Below, in pieces: positions 1-7,185 of a DNA stretch of 8,823 nucleotides. The stretch comes from an uncultured Terriglobus sp. (GTDB lineage: Bacteria; Acidobacteriota; Terriglobia; Terriglobales; Acidobacteriaceae). Both the position numbers and the translations under genes were made by a program. Numbering within the stretch: position 1 is the first letter of the stretch; the number at the start of each line of letters is the position of its first letter. The notes below the pieces were generated by a model. That model was given only the letters and a program-made list of their open reading frames with translations. It had not been told where the DNA came from and searched no databases. Where the stretch lies: the NCBI GenBank assembly GCA_937859825.1, contig CALMAP010000223.1, positions 1-8,823 of the forward strand. The letters run 5' to 3'.

Positions 1-146
1 ACCAGTACGTTCTGCTGGGACTTCCCTGCGGACCTGCACTGGAAAGAAGAGCGGGGATGGTGTGCAGGCCAGCCCGGTAACACACGGGAAGCATGAAGGA
101 CGAATGTGGCCGTGTCAATCCTTTTCGTTGCAGGATCGACAAAATT
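1..146. other. Left-edge segment, no gene assigned
   Basis: This stretch lies downstream of the GH127 stop codon and runs off the left edge. On the plus strand two frames stay open from the edge, one stopping with TGA at 94-96 and another with TAA further left, so the C-terminal tail of a convergent plus-strand gene is possible. Neither tail is recognisable. The minus strand also has an open frame from position 93 to the edge. No convincing terminator is visible: the only dyad (CCCG/CGGG arms at 73-88) has four-base arms and no T-run on either strand. Confidence 0.3.
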
Positions 147-2147
147 TCACCCTTGGCGCAGCGGGTGATAGGTGCGGTAGGCCTCGTCTGTAATTGCGGT
201 GTAGGGTTTGTGCGTCACCGGGTGGCCGGTCTCCGGCTTCACCGTCAGCGTGTCGCCCGCGCTGGAGACTTCCGCGTTGAGCAGCGCCTTCTCGTCCATC
301 TCCGTCGGCCAAATACCTGTCGCCATGAACACCACCGGTCCGCGCAAGAGTGCGCCTAGACGTGCGTTGCCGATTGCGGTGGAAGGTGTCAGGTTCGTTG
401 CCGCAGGTTCACTTTGGGCAAGCGGTGCGGAGGGCTGTGGCGATGCCGCAGCAGTGCGAATCGCTGTGACGTTTAGCGTCTCCGTACGCAACGGCATCTC
501 GAACTCGACTTCGACGCGATCGTTGTTGCGCCATTGGCGGCGCAGCGTGTGCCAGGTGCCCGGCTGCACCGCGCTGTCGGTGGGCTTGCCGTTGACCAGC
601 ACACGGGTCTTCGGACCGGCCCATGCGGGAATGCGCAGCGCGAGTGGGAACTCGGCATCCTTTTGCATGGCAAACGTAAGTGATGTGTTGGCCTCTGCCG
701 GATAGTTCGTCTGCTGTGTGAGCGTAATAGGTGAACCGCCGTGCTTCCATGTCACGCGAGACGGCACGTACAGATTCACCGTAAGCCCCGTCCTCTCCGT
801 CCGCGCGTGGTCGTCGCTCGAGCGCGGCACGCCCGCGAAGTACGACGAGATGCCGTAGTCCGCCGCGATCTGTGGCAGGGTGCCGCTGCAGCAGGGCCAC
901 TTGTCGCGCGAGTAATTCTTGTGGCCGGTCATGGTGAAGTCGGAGTAGTAGAAAGCAGTGCCGTCCGCCAGCACGGGCTTTGCGCCCAGCACGGTGTTGT
1001 AGAGCACACGCTCCATGCTGTCCCCGTACCTGGGGTCGCCTGTGAGCGTGAGCAGGGAACGCGTGATCTTGAAATGGCCATAAGCGCCGCACGGTGTCTC
1101 GAACGACGCGGCCTGCGTGAAGAGCGACTTGCCGAGATCGTCCGTACCGGGCCGAAGCAGCGTCTCGCCCGGGCCCCATCCGCCTGTGGCGAAGCTCTGC
1201 TCCTGCAGCATGCGGAAGCCGTTGGTCGCCGCACGCAGGTGCTTCTCGCTGCCAAGCGTGAGGTAAGCCTGCATCGCGGAAGAGAAGGCGTTCACATGCG
1301 AGTAGGCGTGCTCGCCAGGAAGCACGTTGATGTTTTCGGAGAGCGGGTTGAAGTAAAGGTCGTCCTCCAGGAAGCGCACCGCTGCATCGCGAAACTCAGG
1401 CCTGTTCGTCAGGCGGTAGGCGTGGAAGAGGTTCTCCGGCAGAGTGTAGCTTTCGTCCCACGTTTCCGCGTCGTTGTGGTGGGTGCGCACACGCTGTTCG
1501 GGACGCGAGAGCGCCTTTTCCGGCAGGTGCGGCAGTGCGGAGGTGAGTGCCGTCTGAAGCATGGCTGCGGCCTTCGGCGACTGCGCATATTGCAGTGCGT
1601 CCACCAGGCCGCACATGACTTTGTCGAAGGTGTAGGCGGGGAGGGGATAGCCGTTGTAGAAGCGCCCGGTCAGCGTGGGCGCAAGACCGGTCAGCAGTGC
1701 GTTCACCTTGGCCCGCTGGGCGGTGCCGCCCGTGATGGCCGCGCCGCGCGCGAGTGCGGAGATCCACTGGCCGAGCGAGTGCCCCGGCACAAAACCTTCG
1801 AACGAGCCGTGCGGATCGAAGAACGGCGAGTTGCTGTACCAGCCGCCAAGGTCATCGCCAGGAGCAGCGAGCCCGCTGCGCTCGCGATAAGGCTTCAGCA
1901 TCGCGTCGGTGTCGATGTCCAGCAGCAACTGCTGGTGGTGTTCGAACTGCTGCTGCATCAGCCCGGGGAGCAGCGTTACAGCGCTGTAATCCAGCCTGCG
2001 CAACTGCGGTTCAGGGACGACCACCGGTGCGGCATAAAGCGGACGCATCGAAGGTACGGACAGGGTGGCGGCAACGGCTGCCGAGCTCTTGAGAAATCCC
2101 CTGCGTGAGATCGCGCCGTTCTCCGCTGTGCGAGCTGTTTCGGTCAT
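147..2147 (-). CDS. Tat-exported GH127-type glycoside hydrolase (DUF1680, beta-L-arabinofuranosidase-like)
   Basis: Predicted exported hydrolase of 666 residues, acting outside the cytoplasm on terminal sugars of plant or algal glycans. The N-terminus carries a canonical twin-arginine motif SRRGFLK (residues 14-20), then a hydrophobic Ala-rich stretch ending near residue 39-40. An (alpha/alpha) barrel-type catalytic region follows (about 50-440), then a beta-rich C-terminal part with the family-like RIPAW (505-509) and RGPVVF (602-607). The catalytic-site signature is visible: E350-T-P-C353 and the pair C419-C420 in PCCSGT, matching the Glu plus three Cys zinc site of characterised GH127 enzymes, where one Cys is the nucleophile. 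E328 in GPGE is a candidate acid/base. A Pro/Ala/Ser-rich insert sits at about 565-590. The start is supported by AGGA a few bases upstream and by the Tat motif. It is transcribed divergently from the sulfatase-receptor unit. The family assignment is firm. The substrate is inferred: other members act on beta-L-arabinofuranosides or on aceric-acid residues of rhamnogalacturonan II. Confidence 0.9.
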   Translation of the reverse strand: MTETARTAENGAISRRGFLKSSAAVAATLSVPSMRPLYAAPVVVPEPQLRRLDYSAVTLLPGLMQQQFEHHQQLLLDIDTDAMLKPYRERSGLAAPGDDLGGWYSNSPFFDPHGSFEGFVPGHSLGQWISALARGAAITGGTAQRAKVNALLTGLAPTLTGRFYNGYPLPAYTFDKVMCGLVDALQYAQSPKAAAMLQTALTSALPHLPEKALSRPEQRVRTHHNDAETWDESYTLPENLFHAYRLTNRPEFRDAAVRFLEDDLYFNPLSENINVLPGEHAYSHVNAFSSAMQAYLTLGSEKHLRAATNGFRMLQEQSFATGGWGPGETLLRPGTDDLGKSLFTQAASFETPCGAYGHFKITRSLLTLTGDPRYGDSMERVLYNTVLGAKPVLADGTAFYYSDFTMTGHKNYSRDKWPCCSGTLPQIAADYGISSYFAGVPRSSDDHARTERTGLTVNLYVPSRVTWKHGGSPITLTQQTNYPAEANTSLTFAMQKDAEFPLALRIPAWAGPKTRVLVNGKPTDSAVQPGTWHTLRRQWRNNDRVEVEFEMPLRTETLNVTAIRTAAASPQPSAPLAQSEPAATNLTPSTAIGNARLGALLRGPVVFMATGIWPTEMDEKALLNAEVSSAGDTLTVKPETGHPVTHKPYTAITDEAYRTYHPLRQG

Positions 2148-2191
2148 TTGTCCTATTCCCTCGTGTTTCCCGCTTCACGTACGATTGCGAT

Positions 2192-2201
2192 TCGCATGCG
2201 A
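2192..2201. promoter_or_regulatory. Perfect palindrome TCGCATGCGA, possible operator
   Basis: TCGCATGCGA is identical to its reverse complement. It overlaps a second dyad, GCGATTCGC at 2187-2195, so three GCGA/TCGC half-sites fall within 15 bp. It sits 45-54 bp upstream of the hydrolase start and about 150 bp upstream of the sulfatase start, where a shared transcription factor could bind. A role as an operator is inferred from symmetry and position only. Confidence 0.35.
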
Positions 2202-2213
2202 CTTTGTCTAGGT

Positions 2214-2233
2214 CTGGCGACTCTTATCGCCAG
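2214..2233. promoter_or_regulatory. 7-6-7 inverted repeat, possible operator
   Basis: CTGGCGA (2214-2220) and TCGCCAG (2227-2233) are perfect inverted arms around a 6-bp AT-rich centre (CTCTTA). The 20-bp size and AT-rich spacer suit a dimeric helix-turn-helix regulator. An RNA hairpin is also possible, but no T-run follows on either strand, so it is not a terminator. It lies centrally between the divergent genes. Confidence 0.4.
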
Positions 2234-2338
2234 TATCGCAAGGTAAATGCCTCAACCACGCGGACCCATGTCGCGTTGTCTCGCGTCACCCTTGTTGTTG
2301 CTGGGAAAGCGTGATCAATGTACCACTGTGAACCAGGC

Positions 2339-2344
2339 AGGAGG
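2339..2344 (+). promoter_or_regulatory. Strong Shine-Dalgarno AGGAGG fixing the TTG start of the sulfatase
   Basis: AGGAGG lies 8 nt upstream of the TTG at 2353, which is ideal spacing. The reading frame then begins directly with a twin-arginine signal. The first in-frame Met codon is residue 43, after the metal-binding Asp pair at 40-41, so an ATG start would destroy the active site. This makes the rare TTG the best start. Confidence 0.8.
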
Positions 2345-2352
2345 AGAGATCA

Positions 2353-3834
2353 TTGAACCGCAGGACCTTTCTTGGAGTGTCAACCGCGGCAGCCGCCACC
2401 GTGTCCAGCCGCGCAGGCCTTGCACTTGCTCCCGCGGAGCAGCGGCCGAACTTTCTGTTCATCATCGCGGACGATCTGATGTTCCGCACCATTGGTGCAA
2501 TCAACAACCCTGAGGCGCACACACCGAACCTCGACGGTCTGGTGCGGCAGGGCTGTCACTTCACGCACTGCTTTCATCAGGGCTCGTGGACGGGCGCGGT
2601 CTGCGTAGCGAGCCGCACCATGCTGAACACCGGACTGACCACCTTCCATGCGCATCGTGCCGACTCAGAAAACCAGGCTGGCACACTGCCCACTTGGGGG
2701 CAGACGCTGCGTGAGAGTGGTTATGACACCTTCATCACGGGCAAGTGGCACCTGGATGCGGTCGCGCTGCAGCGGTCGTTTTCTGAGATGGGGCCTGTCG
2801 CTCCGGGCTACCTGCCGTCCACGCCGGACATGTACGACCGCCCCGCGCCCGGCAACAACTGGGACCCGGCGAACCGCGAGCTACTCGGTCATTGGCTGCA
2901 CCAGGGCGTTTGGCTCAACCGCGCTAACGACGAGAACATTCAGCACTCAAGCGAGCTCTACGCCGATGCCGCCATCAAGCACCTGACCACCGCGGTGCCG
3001 CGCAAGACCGCGCCCTTCTTCATGTACGTGGGTTTCAACGCACCGCACGATCCGCGACAGGCGCCGCAGGAGTTTCTCGACATGTACCCGGTGGAGAAGA
3101 TCGCCATTCCACCCAACTATCTCCCGGAACATCCTTTCGATCAGGGCGACCACAAGACGCGCGACGAGCTGCTGGCCCCGTTCCCGCGCACAAAGCACGA
3201 CGTGCAGGTACACCGCCGCGAGTACTACGCGATCATCAGCCACATGGACGCGCAGATCGGGCGCATCCTCTCCGCGTTGAAGGCCTCTGGCAAGGCAGAC
3301 AACACGTACGTGATCGTGACTGCAGACCACGGCCTTTCAGTCGGCGAGCACGGCCTGATGGGCAAGCAGAACCAGTACGAATGTTCCATGCGCATGCCGC
3401 TGCTCATTTCGGGTCCTGGCATCAAGCCGGGCAAGCGCGTGGACGAAATGGTCTATCAACACGCGATGTTCGCCACCACGTGCGAACTTGCCGGCGTACC
3501 GTTGCCGAAGCATGTGGAGTTTCCATCGATCGCACCCATGCTGCGCGCGGCAACGCCGCAGCCGATGAACGACGCCATGTTCGGCTGGCTCAACGTGCTG
3601 CAGCGATCCATCCGCACAACGCAGCACAAGCTAATCTTCTACGCGCACCTGAACCGCTTTCAGGTCTTCGACTTGGAGAAAGACCCGTGGGAGATGCACG
3701 ACCTTGTCGACAACCCTGCTTACGCGCAAATCAAGCAGGACCTGATTACGAAACTGAAGGCCAAGCAGAAGGAGCTGGGCGACACCATGAACATCGACCA
3801 TCCCGTAACGCCCGCACCGGGAAACAACTACTGA
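2353..3834 (+). CDS. Tat-exported formylglycine-dependent sulfatase (sulfatase family S1)
   Basis: Predicted sulfate-ester hydrolase of 493 residues, likely acting in the periplasm or at the cell surface on sulfated carbohydrate. The N-terminus has NRRTFLG (residues 2-8) and an Ala-rich hydrophobic stretch ending near residue 26, which is a Tat-type signal. The mature part opens with the sulfatase strand NFLFIIADD, whose D40 and D41 are expected metal ligands. C84 in CVASR (84-88) fits the C-x-[P/A]-x-R rule for conversion of Cys to formylglycine. Other expected active-site residues are K131 and H133 in GKWH, H232 in NAPH, D325 and H326 in TADHG, and K338 in GKQN. The C-terminal subdomain has the usual F-D-L-x-x-D-P-x-E pattern (439-447). 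Length is typical of the family. The gene is followed after 22 bp by the receptor gene and is likely co-transcribed with it. Substrate cannot be read from sequence; a sulfated polysaccharide is inferred from the neighbours. A choline-sulfatase or aryl-sulfatase-like role is not excluded. Confidence 0.93.
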   Translation: MNRRTFLGVSTAAAATVSSRAGLALAPAEQRPNFLFIIADDLMFRTIGAINNPEAHTPNLDGLVRQGCHFTHCFHQGSWTGAVCVASRTMLNTGLTTFHAHRADSENQAGTLPTWGQTLRESGYDTFITGKWHLDAVALQRSFSEMGPVAPGYLPSTPDMYDRPAPGNNWDPANRELLGHWLHQGVWLNRANDENIQHSSELYADAAIKHLTTAVPRKTAPFFMYVGFNAPHDPRQAPQEFLDMYPVEKIAIPPNYLPEHPFDQGDHKTRDELLAPFPRTKHDVQVHRREYYAIISHMDAQIGRILSALKASGKADNTYVIVTADHGLSVGEHGLMGKQNQYECSMRMPLLISGPGIKPGKRVDEMVYQHAMFATTCELAGVPLPKHVEFPSIAPMLRAATPQPMNDAMFGWLNVLQRSIRTTQHKLIFYAHLNRFQVFDLEKDPWEMHDLVDNPAYAQIKQDLITKLKAKQKELGDTMNIDHPVTPAPGNNY

Positions 3835-3856
3835 CCCTGAAAAGACAGAGAAGACC

Positions 3857-6800
3857 ATGAGAGTGTTTGAGCAGACAGACCATAAGAGATTGAGCAATCT
3901 GAAGCGCGTTGCCGCTTTGGTACTCGGAATGGCTGCAGTATCCATCGCACCGCATTGCATACTCGCGCAGTCCGCTACGGGGGAACTCAGCATCACCGTT
4001 ACTGACGCAAGCGGCGCCGTGGTGAAGGACGTGGAAGTGACGATCACCGGAACCGATACCGGAGCGGTCGTTCGCACGTTGAAGTCCAACGACAAGGGAG
4101 TGGCCGAGGTGCCGCTGCTGCAGCCCGGCCGTTACAACACGCACATCACGGCACCCGGATTCAAGTCGTTTGACCGCAATGGCGTCACGGTCTCCGTGGA
4201 TAGCGTGGTTTCGCTCGACCTCTCGCTGCAGCTTGGCGAGAACAGTGAGACCGTGACCGTGACCGGCGAAGCTCCCATGCTTGAAGACAAGTCGGAAACC
4301 CTCTCCGAAGTCATCAGCAGCCAGCAGGTCACGGCGATTCCCCTGAACGGCCGCAACTATCTGGACGCGGCAAACTATGTACCGGGTGTGATCCCCACTG
4401 CGGCTGGGCGTGATAACACGTTCTCCGCCTACGGCAACACGGGCCTGCAGAATGCGTTCTTGCTCGACGGCGCGCGCAACGTGAACTACCTGCGTGGGCT
4501 CGATAACCAGCGGCGCGATATGATCCGGCCTCCGCTGGACGCGTTGAGCGAGTTCACGGTCGATACCAGCAATTTCTCCGCGCAGTATGGCGCTGCTGCG
4601 GGTGGCGTGGTCAACGCCATCACGAAGAGCGGCAGCAACCAGTTCCACGGCTCGCTGTATGAGTTCTTCCGCAACGACGACCTGGACGCGCGTAACTATT
4701 TCGCCACGCGCAGGCCACTGCTGGTGCGCAACCAGTACGGTGCGTCGCTGGGCGGCCCGGTCCTGCACGACCGGCTCTTCTTCTTCGCCGCGTATGAGGG
4801 ATTGCACCAGCGAGACGAGATCGTCTCCACCGCCACCGTGCCGACGGCGCTTGAGCGCACGGGCGACTTTTCGCAATCGGGCAAGGCGATCTATGACCCG
4901 ACCACCACCGTCGGCATCGGCACGACGGCGCGGCGCACACAGTTTCCGGGGAACAGGATCACCACGCTGAACCAGATCGGCAGCGCCCTGGCCAACTACT
5001 ATCCCTTGCCCAACGCGCCTGATCTTGGTCCAAATGGGTACCGCCGCAATGCGCCTGAGCGTGTCGACTCAAAGAACGGCATCACCCGCGTGGACTGGCA
5101 GGCCACAAAGAGCGACAGCATCTTCGGCCGCTACGCACAGAGTTCTATCTCCACGTCGAACCAGGCCGCGCTGCCCGCACCCGCCGCGAACCCGGGCATC
5201 TCCACCATTCCCTCGAAGGGTATTGGTGTGGGTTACACCCGCATCCTGACTAACTCGCTCGTGAATGAGTTTCGCTTCTCGTGGGCGACCACCGGTATCC
5301 TCTCCGGTGGCACGCTTGCTCGTAATGAGATCATCGCCGGCTCACTCGATCCGCGCGTTGTTTCGGGCACGCCGAACTTCAATGTGACCAGCCTGAGCAG
5401 CCTCGGCGGCCAGGCGCCATGCTGCGGCAACAGTCCACTGCAGAAGACCTCCGGCGTGTTCGACTACGCGGACAACGTCTCCTGGTCGCGTGGCAAGCAC
5501 CAGTTCAAGTTTGGTGGCGAGTTCCTCTGGATCCGGCCGCATACCTTCGCGACCTCGAATGGCCGCTCCACCTTCGGCTTTACGGGTGTGTTCACGCAGA
5601 ACCCCTCCAGCCGCGGCAACACCGGCTATGCCATCGCCGACCTGCTGCTCGGCTACGCGGACACGCTGCAGACCGGCACCGTGGCCGAAAACGAGGAGCG
5701 TGGCACCGCCTACGGTATCTACGCCGCAGACCAGTACCAGCTGACGCCCGCGCTCACCATCAACTATGGCGTTCGTTATGAGTACACGGCACCCTTTGTC
5801 GAGACGCAGAACCGCATGGGCAACTTCATCCTCGACCAGGGAAGCCCGCAGTACGGCAGGCTGATCTTCGCGGGCGATTCGACGCGGCCGCGAAGCCTCA
5901 TCTATCCCGACCGCAACAATGTGGCGCCGCGTATCGGTCTCGCGTACAAGGTACCCGGTGGGAGCGACATGACCCTCCGCGCCTCCTACGGCATCTTCTT
6001 CGCGCAGGACGAAGGCACGGGCGTGACCAACCGGCTCACCAGCAATCCGCCGTTCTTCGGCTATGGCTCGGTCACCACGTCGAGCGACCAGCTGAATACG
6101 GCGACCGGCTTTACCCTCGCTTCCAATGCGACGATCGCGCGGCCAAATCCAATCGCACCATCGAGCTTTGTGCTGGTGCCTACCGCAACCGCAACACTCG
6201 TCAGCTGGCCCGACCACTTCAAGACTCCGTACGTGCAGCAATGGAGCCTGAGTGTGCAGAAGCTGCTGCCGTGGGCCGTGCTGGGTGAGGTGAACGTTGT
6301 GGGTAATCACGGGTCGCAGTTGCTTGGCCTTGGGCAGGGCAACCAGCCCACGGTGTTGAACAGCACCACCGTCAACTCGCGCCGGCCGCTCGCCGCATAC
6401 ACCATTGCTCCCGTGAAGACGGTGGGCAACTGGAACGCCAGTGAGTACTCCGGCCTGTCGGCGAAATTCGAGAAGCGCTTCAACACAGGCGTGTCGTTCC
6501 TGAATGCATTGACCTACGGCCATGCCTTCGATCTGCAGAACCCCGCGCTTGACCTGTGCGACACCTGCGGCGCGGGCGACACGGTGCAGAACAACTACAA
6601 CCGCGCGGAGAACTACGCCTCCAGCGATAACGATGTGCGCTTTCGCTATGTGCTGACGGGCCTCTTCCAGTCGCCCTTCGGTAAAGGCAAGCAGGTCTTC
6701 AACTCGGCTGTCGCGACTGCCATTGTTGGTGGCTGGGGAGTGTCGCCGGTCTACGTCTACCAGACCGGCCTGCCGTTCACGCCGTCCATGAGCTACGACG

Positions 6801-7168
6801 CGGCCAACGCCGGAACCATCACGCGGCCTACGCAGCTTTGCGATGGCAACAGCGGCGGCGCAGGCACTGTTCTGCAATGGTTCAACACGAGCTGTTATGC
6901 GAACACGGCCTCCTACACGTTTGGCAACACGCGTAGGAATGGTCTGCGCGCGCCGGGTCGCAACTCGCTCAACCTGAGCCTGCAACGGAACTTCCCGCTG
7001 CACTTTCTGGGCGAGACCAACCTGAACATGCGTGCGGAGGGCTTTAATCTGCTGAATCACCCGCTGCTCAACGTGCCCGGCGCCGTCATTGGCAATCCGC
7101 TTTACGGACGTATCTCAAGCGCGGGCGACCCACGCCAGATACAGCTTGCGGCACGGTTCACCTTCTGA
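3857..7168 (+). CDS. TonB-dependent outer-membrane receptor with carboxypeptidase-regulatory-like domain (Oar-like)
   Basis: Outer-membrane transporter of 1103 residues, powered by TonB and probably importing a glycan product made available by the neighbouring enzymes. A Sec signal is visible: basic residues around 10-17, a hydrophobic core (19-31), and probable cleavage after ILA at residue 38. Residues about 42-126 form a Cna-B/carboxypeptidase-regulatory beta-sandwich (LLQPGRY, APGF motifs) ending in ETVTVTGEAP. The plug follows (about 145-262; IPLNGRNY, FLLDGARN, SAQYGAAAGGVVN), then a beta-barrel to the C-terminus, which ends in RFTF with the expected final Phe. Cysteines occur in close pairs (522/523, 901/904, 995/1013), suggesting disulfides in extracellular loops. 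Size and motifs match acidobacterial receptors. The ATG follows the sulfatase stop by 22 bp with only a weak purine-rich ribosome site, so translation may depend on the upstream gene. No SusD-like lipoprotein follows. The transported substrate is inferred from context only. Confidence 0.93.
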   Translation: MRVFEQTDHKRLSNLKRVAALVLGMAAVSIAPHCILAQSATGELSITVTDASGAVVKDVEVTITGTDTGAVVRTLKSNDKGVAEVPLLQPGRYNTHITAPGFKSFDRNGVTVSVDSVVSLDLSLQLGENSETVTVTGEAPMLEDKSETLSEVISSQQVTAIPLNGRNYLDAANYVPGVIPTAAGRDNTFSAYGNTGLQNAFLLDGARNVNYLRGLDNQRRDMIRPPLDALSEFTVDTSNFSAQYGAAAGGVVNAITKSGSNQFHGSLYEFFRNDDLDARNYFATRRPLLVRNQYGASLGGPVLHDRLFFFAAYEGLHQRDEIVSTATVPTALERTGDFSQSGKAIYDPTTTVGIGTTARRTQFPGNRITTLNQIGSALANYYPLPNAPDLGPNGYRRNAPERVDSKNGITRVDWQATKSDSIFGRYAQSSISTSNQAALPAPAANPGISTIPSKGIGVGYTRILTNSLVNEFRFSWATTGILSGGTLARNEIIAGSLDPRVVSGTPNFNVTSLSSLGGQAPCCGNSPLQKTSGVFDYADNVSWSRGKHQFKFGGEFLWIRPHTFATSNGRSTFGFTGVFTQNPSSRGNTGYAIADLLLGYADTLQTGTVAENEERGTAYGIYAADQYQLTPALTINYGVRYEYTAPFVETQNRMGNFILDQGSPQYGRLIFAGDSTRPRSLIYPDRNNVAPRIGLAYKVPGGSDMTLRASYGIFFAQDEGTGVTNRLTSNPPFFGYGSVTTSSDQLNTATGFTLASNATIARPNPIAPSSFVLVPTATATLVSWPDHFKTPYVQQWSLSVQKLLPWAVLGEVNVVGNHGSQLLGLGQGNQPTVLNSTTVNSRRPLAAYTIAPVKTVGNWNASEYSGLSAKFEKRFNTGVSFLNALTYGHAFDLQNPALDLCDTCGAGDTVQNNYNRAENYASSDNDVRFRYVLTGLFQSPFGKGKQVFNSAVATAIVGGWGVSPVYVYQTGLPFTPSMSYDAANAGTITRPTQLCDGNSGGAGTVLQWFNTSCYANTASYTFGNTRRNGLRAPGRNSLNLSLQRNFPLHFLGETNLNMRAEGFNLLNHPLLNVPGAVIGNPLYGRISSAGDPRQIQLAARFTF

Positions 7169-7185
7169 GGAGTGATATCGAACCG

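Larger units (their letters stand above)
2148..2352. promoter_or_regulatory. Divergent intergenic control region
   Basis: These 205 bp separate the start codons of the leftward glycoside hydrolase and the rightward sulfatase gene, so both promoters should lie here. I could not find a convincing -35/-10 pair for either direction. The nearest rightward candidate is TTGTTG at 2292-2297 with a poor -10 near 2315-2320. The middle of the region holds a perfect 10-bp palindrome, a 7-6-7 inverted repeat, and several GCGA/TCGC half-sites between 2187 and 2239. This fits a shared operator for co-regulating the two transcription units, though no regulator gene is visible in the window. Confidence 0.7.

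Noticed and set aside
73..88. Possible terminator hairpin after the GH127 gene
   Set aside because: Arms are only four bases, the loop is eight, and no T-run follows on either strand.
741..2108. Long plus-strand open frame (455 codons) opposite the GH127 gene
   Set aside because: Its product is rich in Arg, Val and His with no domain or motif. It is the usual mirror of a high-GC coding strand, and the GH127 frame is unambiguous.
2204..2230. Candidate -35 TTGTCT with a nearby -10 for the sulfatase unit
   Set aside because: No acceptable -10 hexamer occurs at 16-18 bp spacing, so I did not call a specific promoter.
4249..4266. Short tandem repeat of ACCGTG units
   Set aside because: It encodes the common ETVTVTGEAP motif at the end of the regulatory-like domain of this receptor family. 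Protein sequence explains it.
3746..4876. Minus-strand open frame of 376 codons across the sulfatase-receptor junction
   Set aside because: It spans two supported genes and their 22-bp gap, has a biased composition and shows no recognisable domain, so it is a shadow frame.
5342..7060. Minus-strand open frame of 572 codons inside the receptor gene
   Set aside because: Arg/Val/Gly/His-biased product without motifs, fully antisense to a well-supported receptor. It is explained by codon bias.
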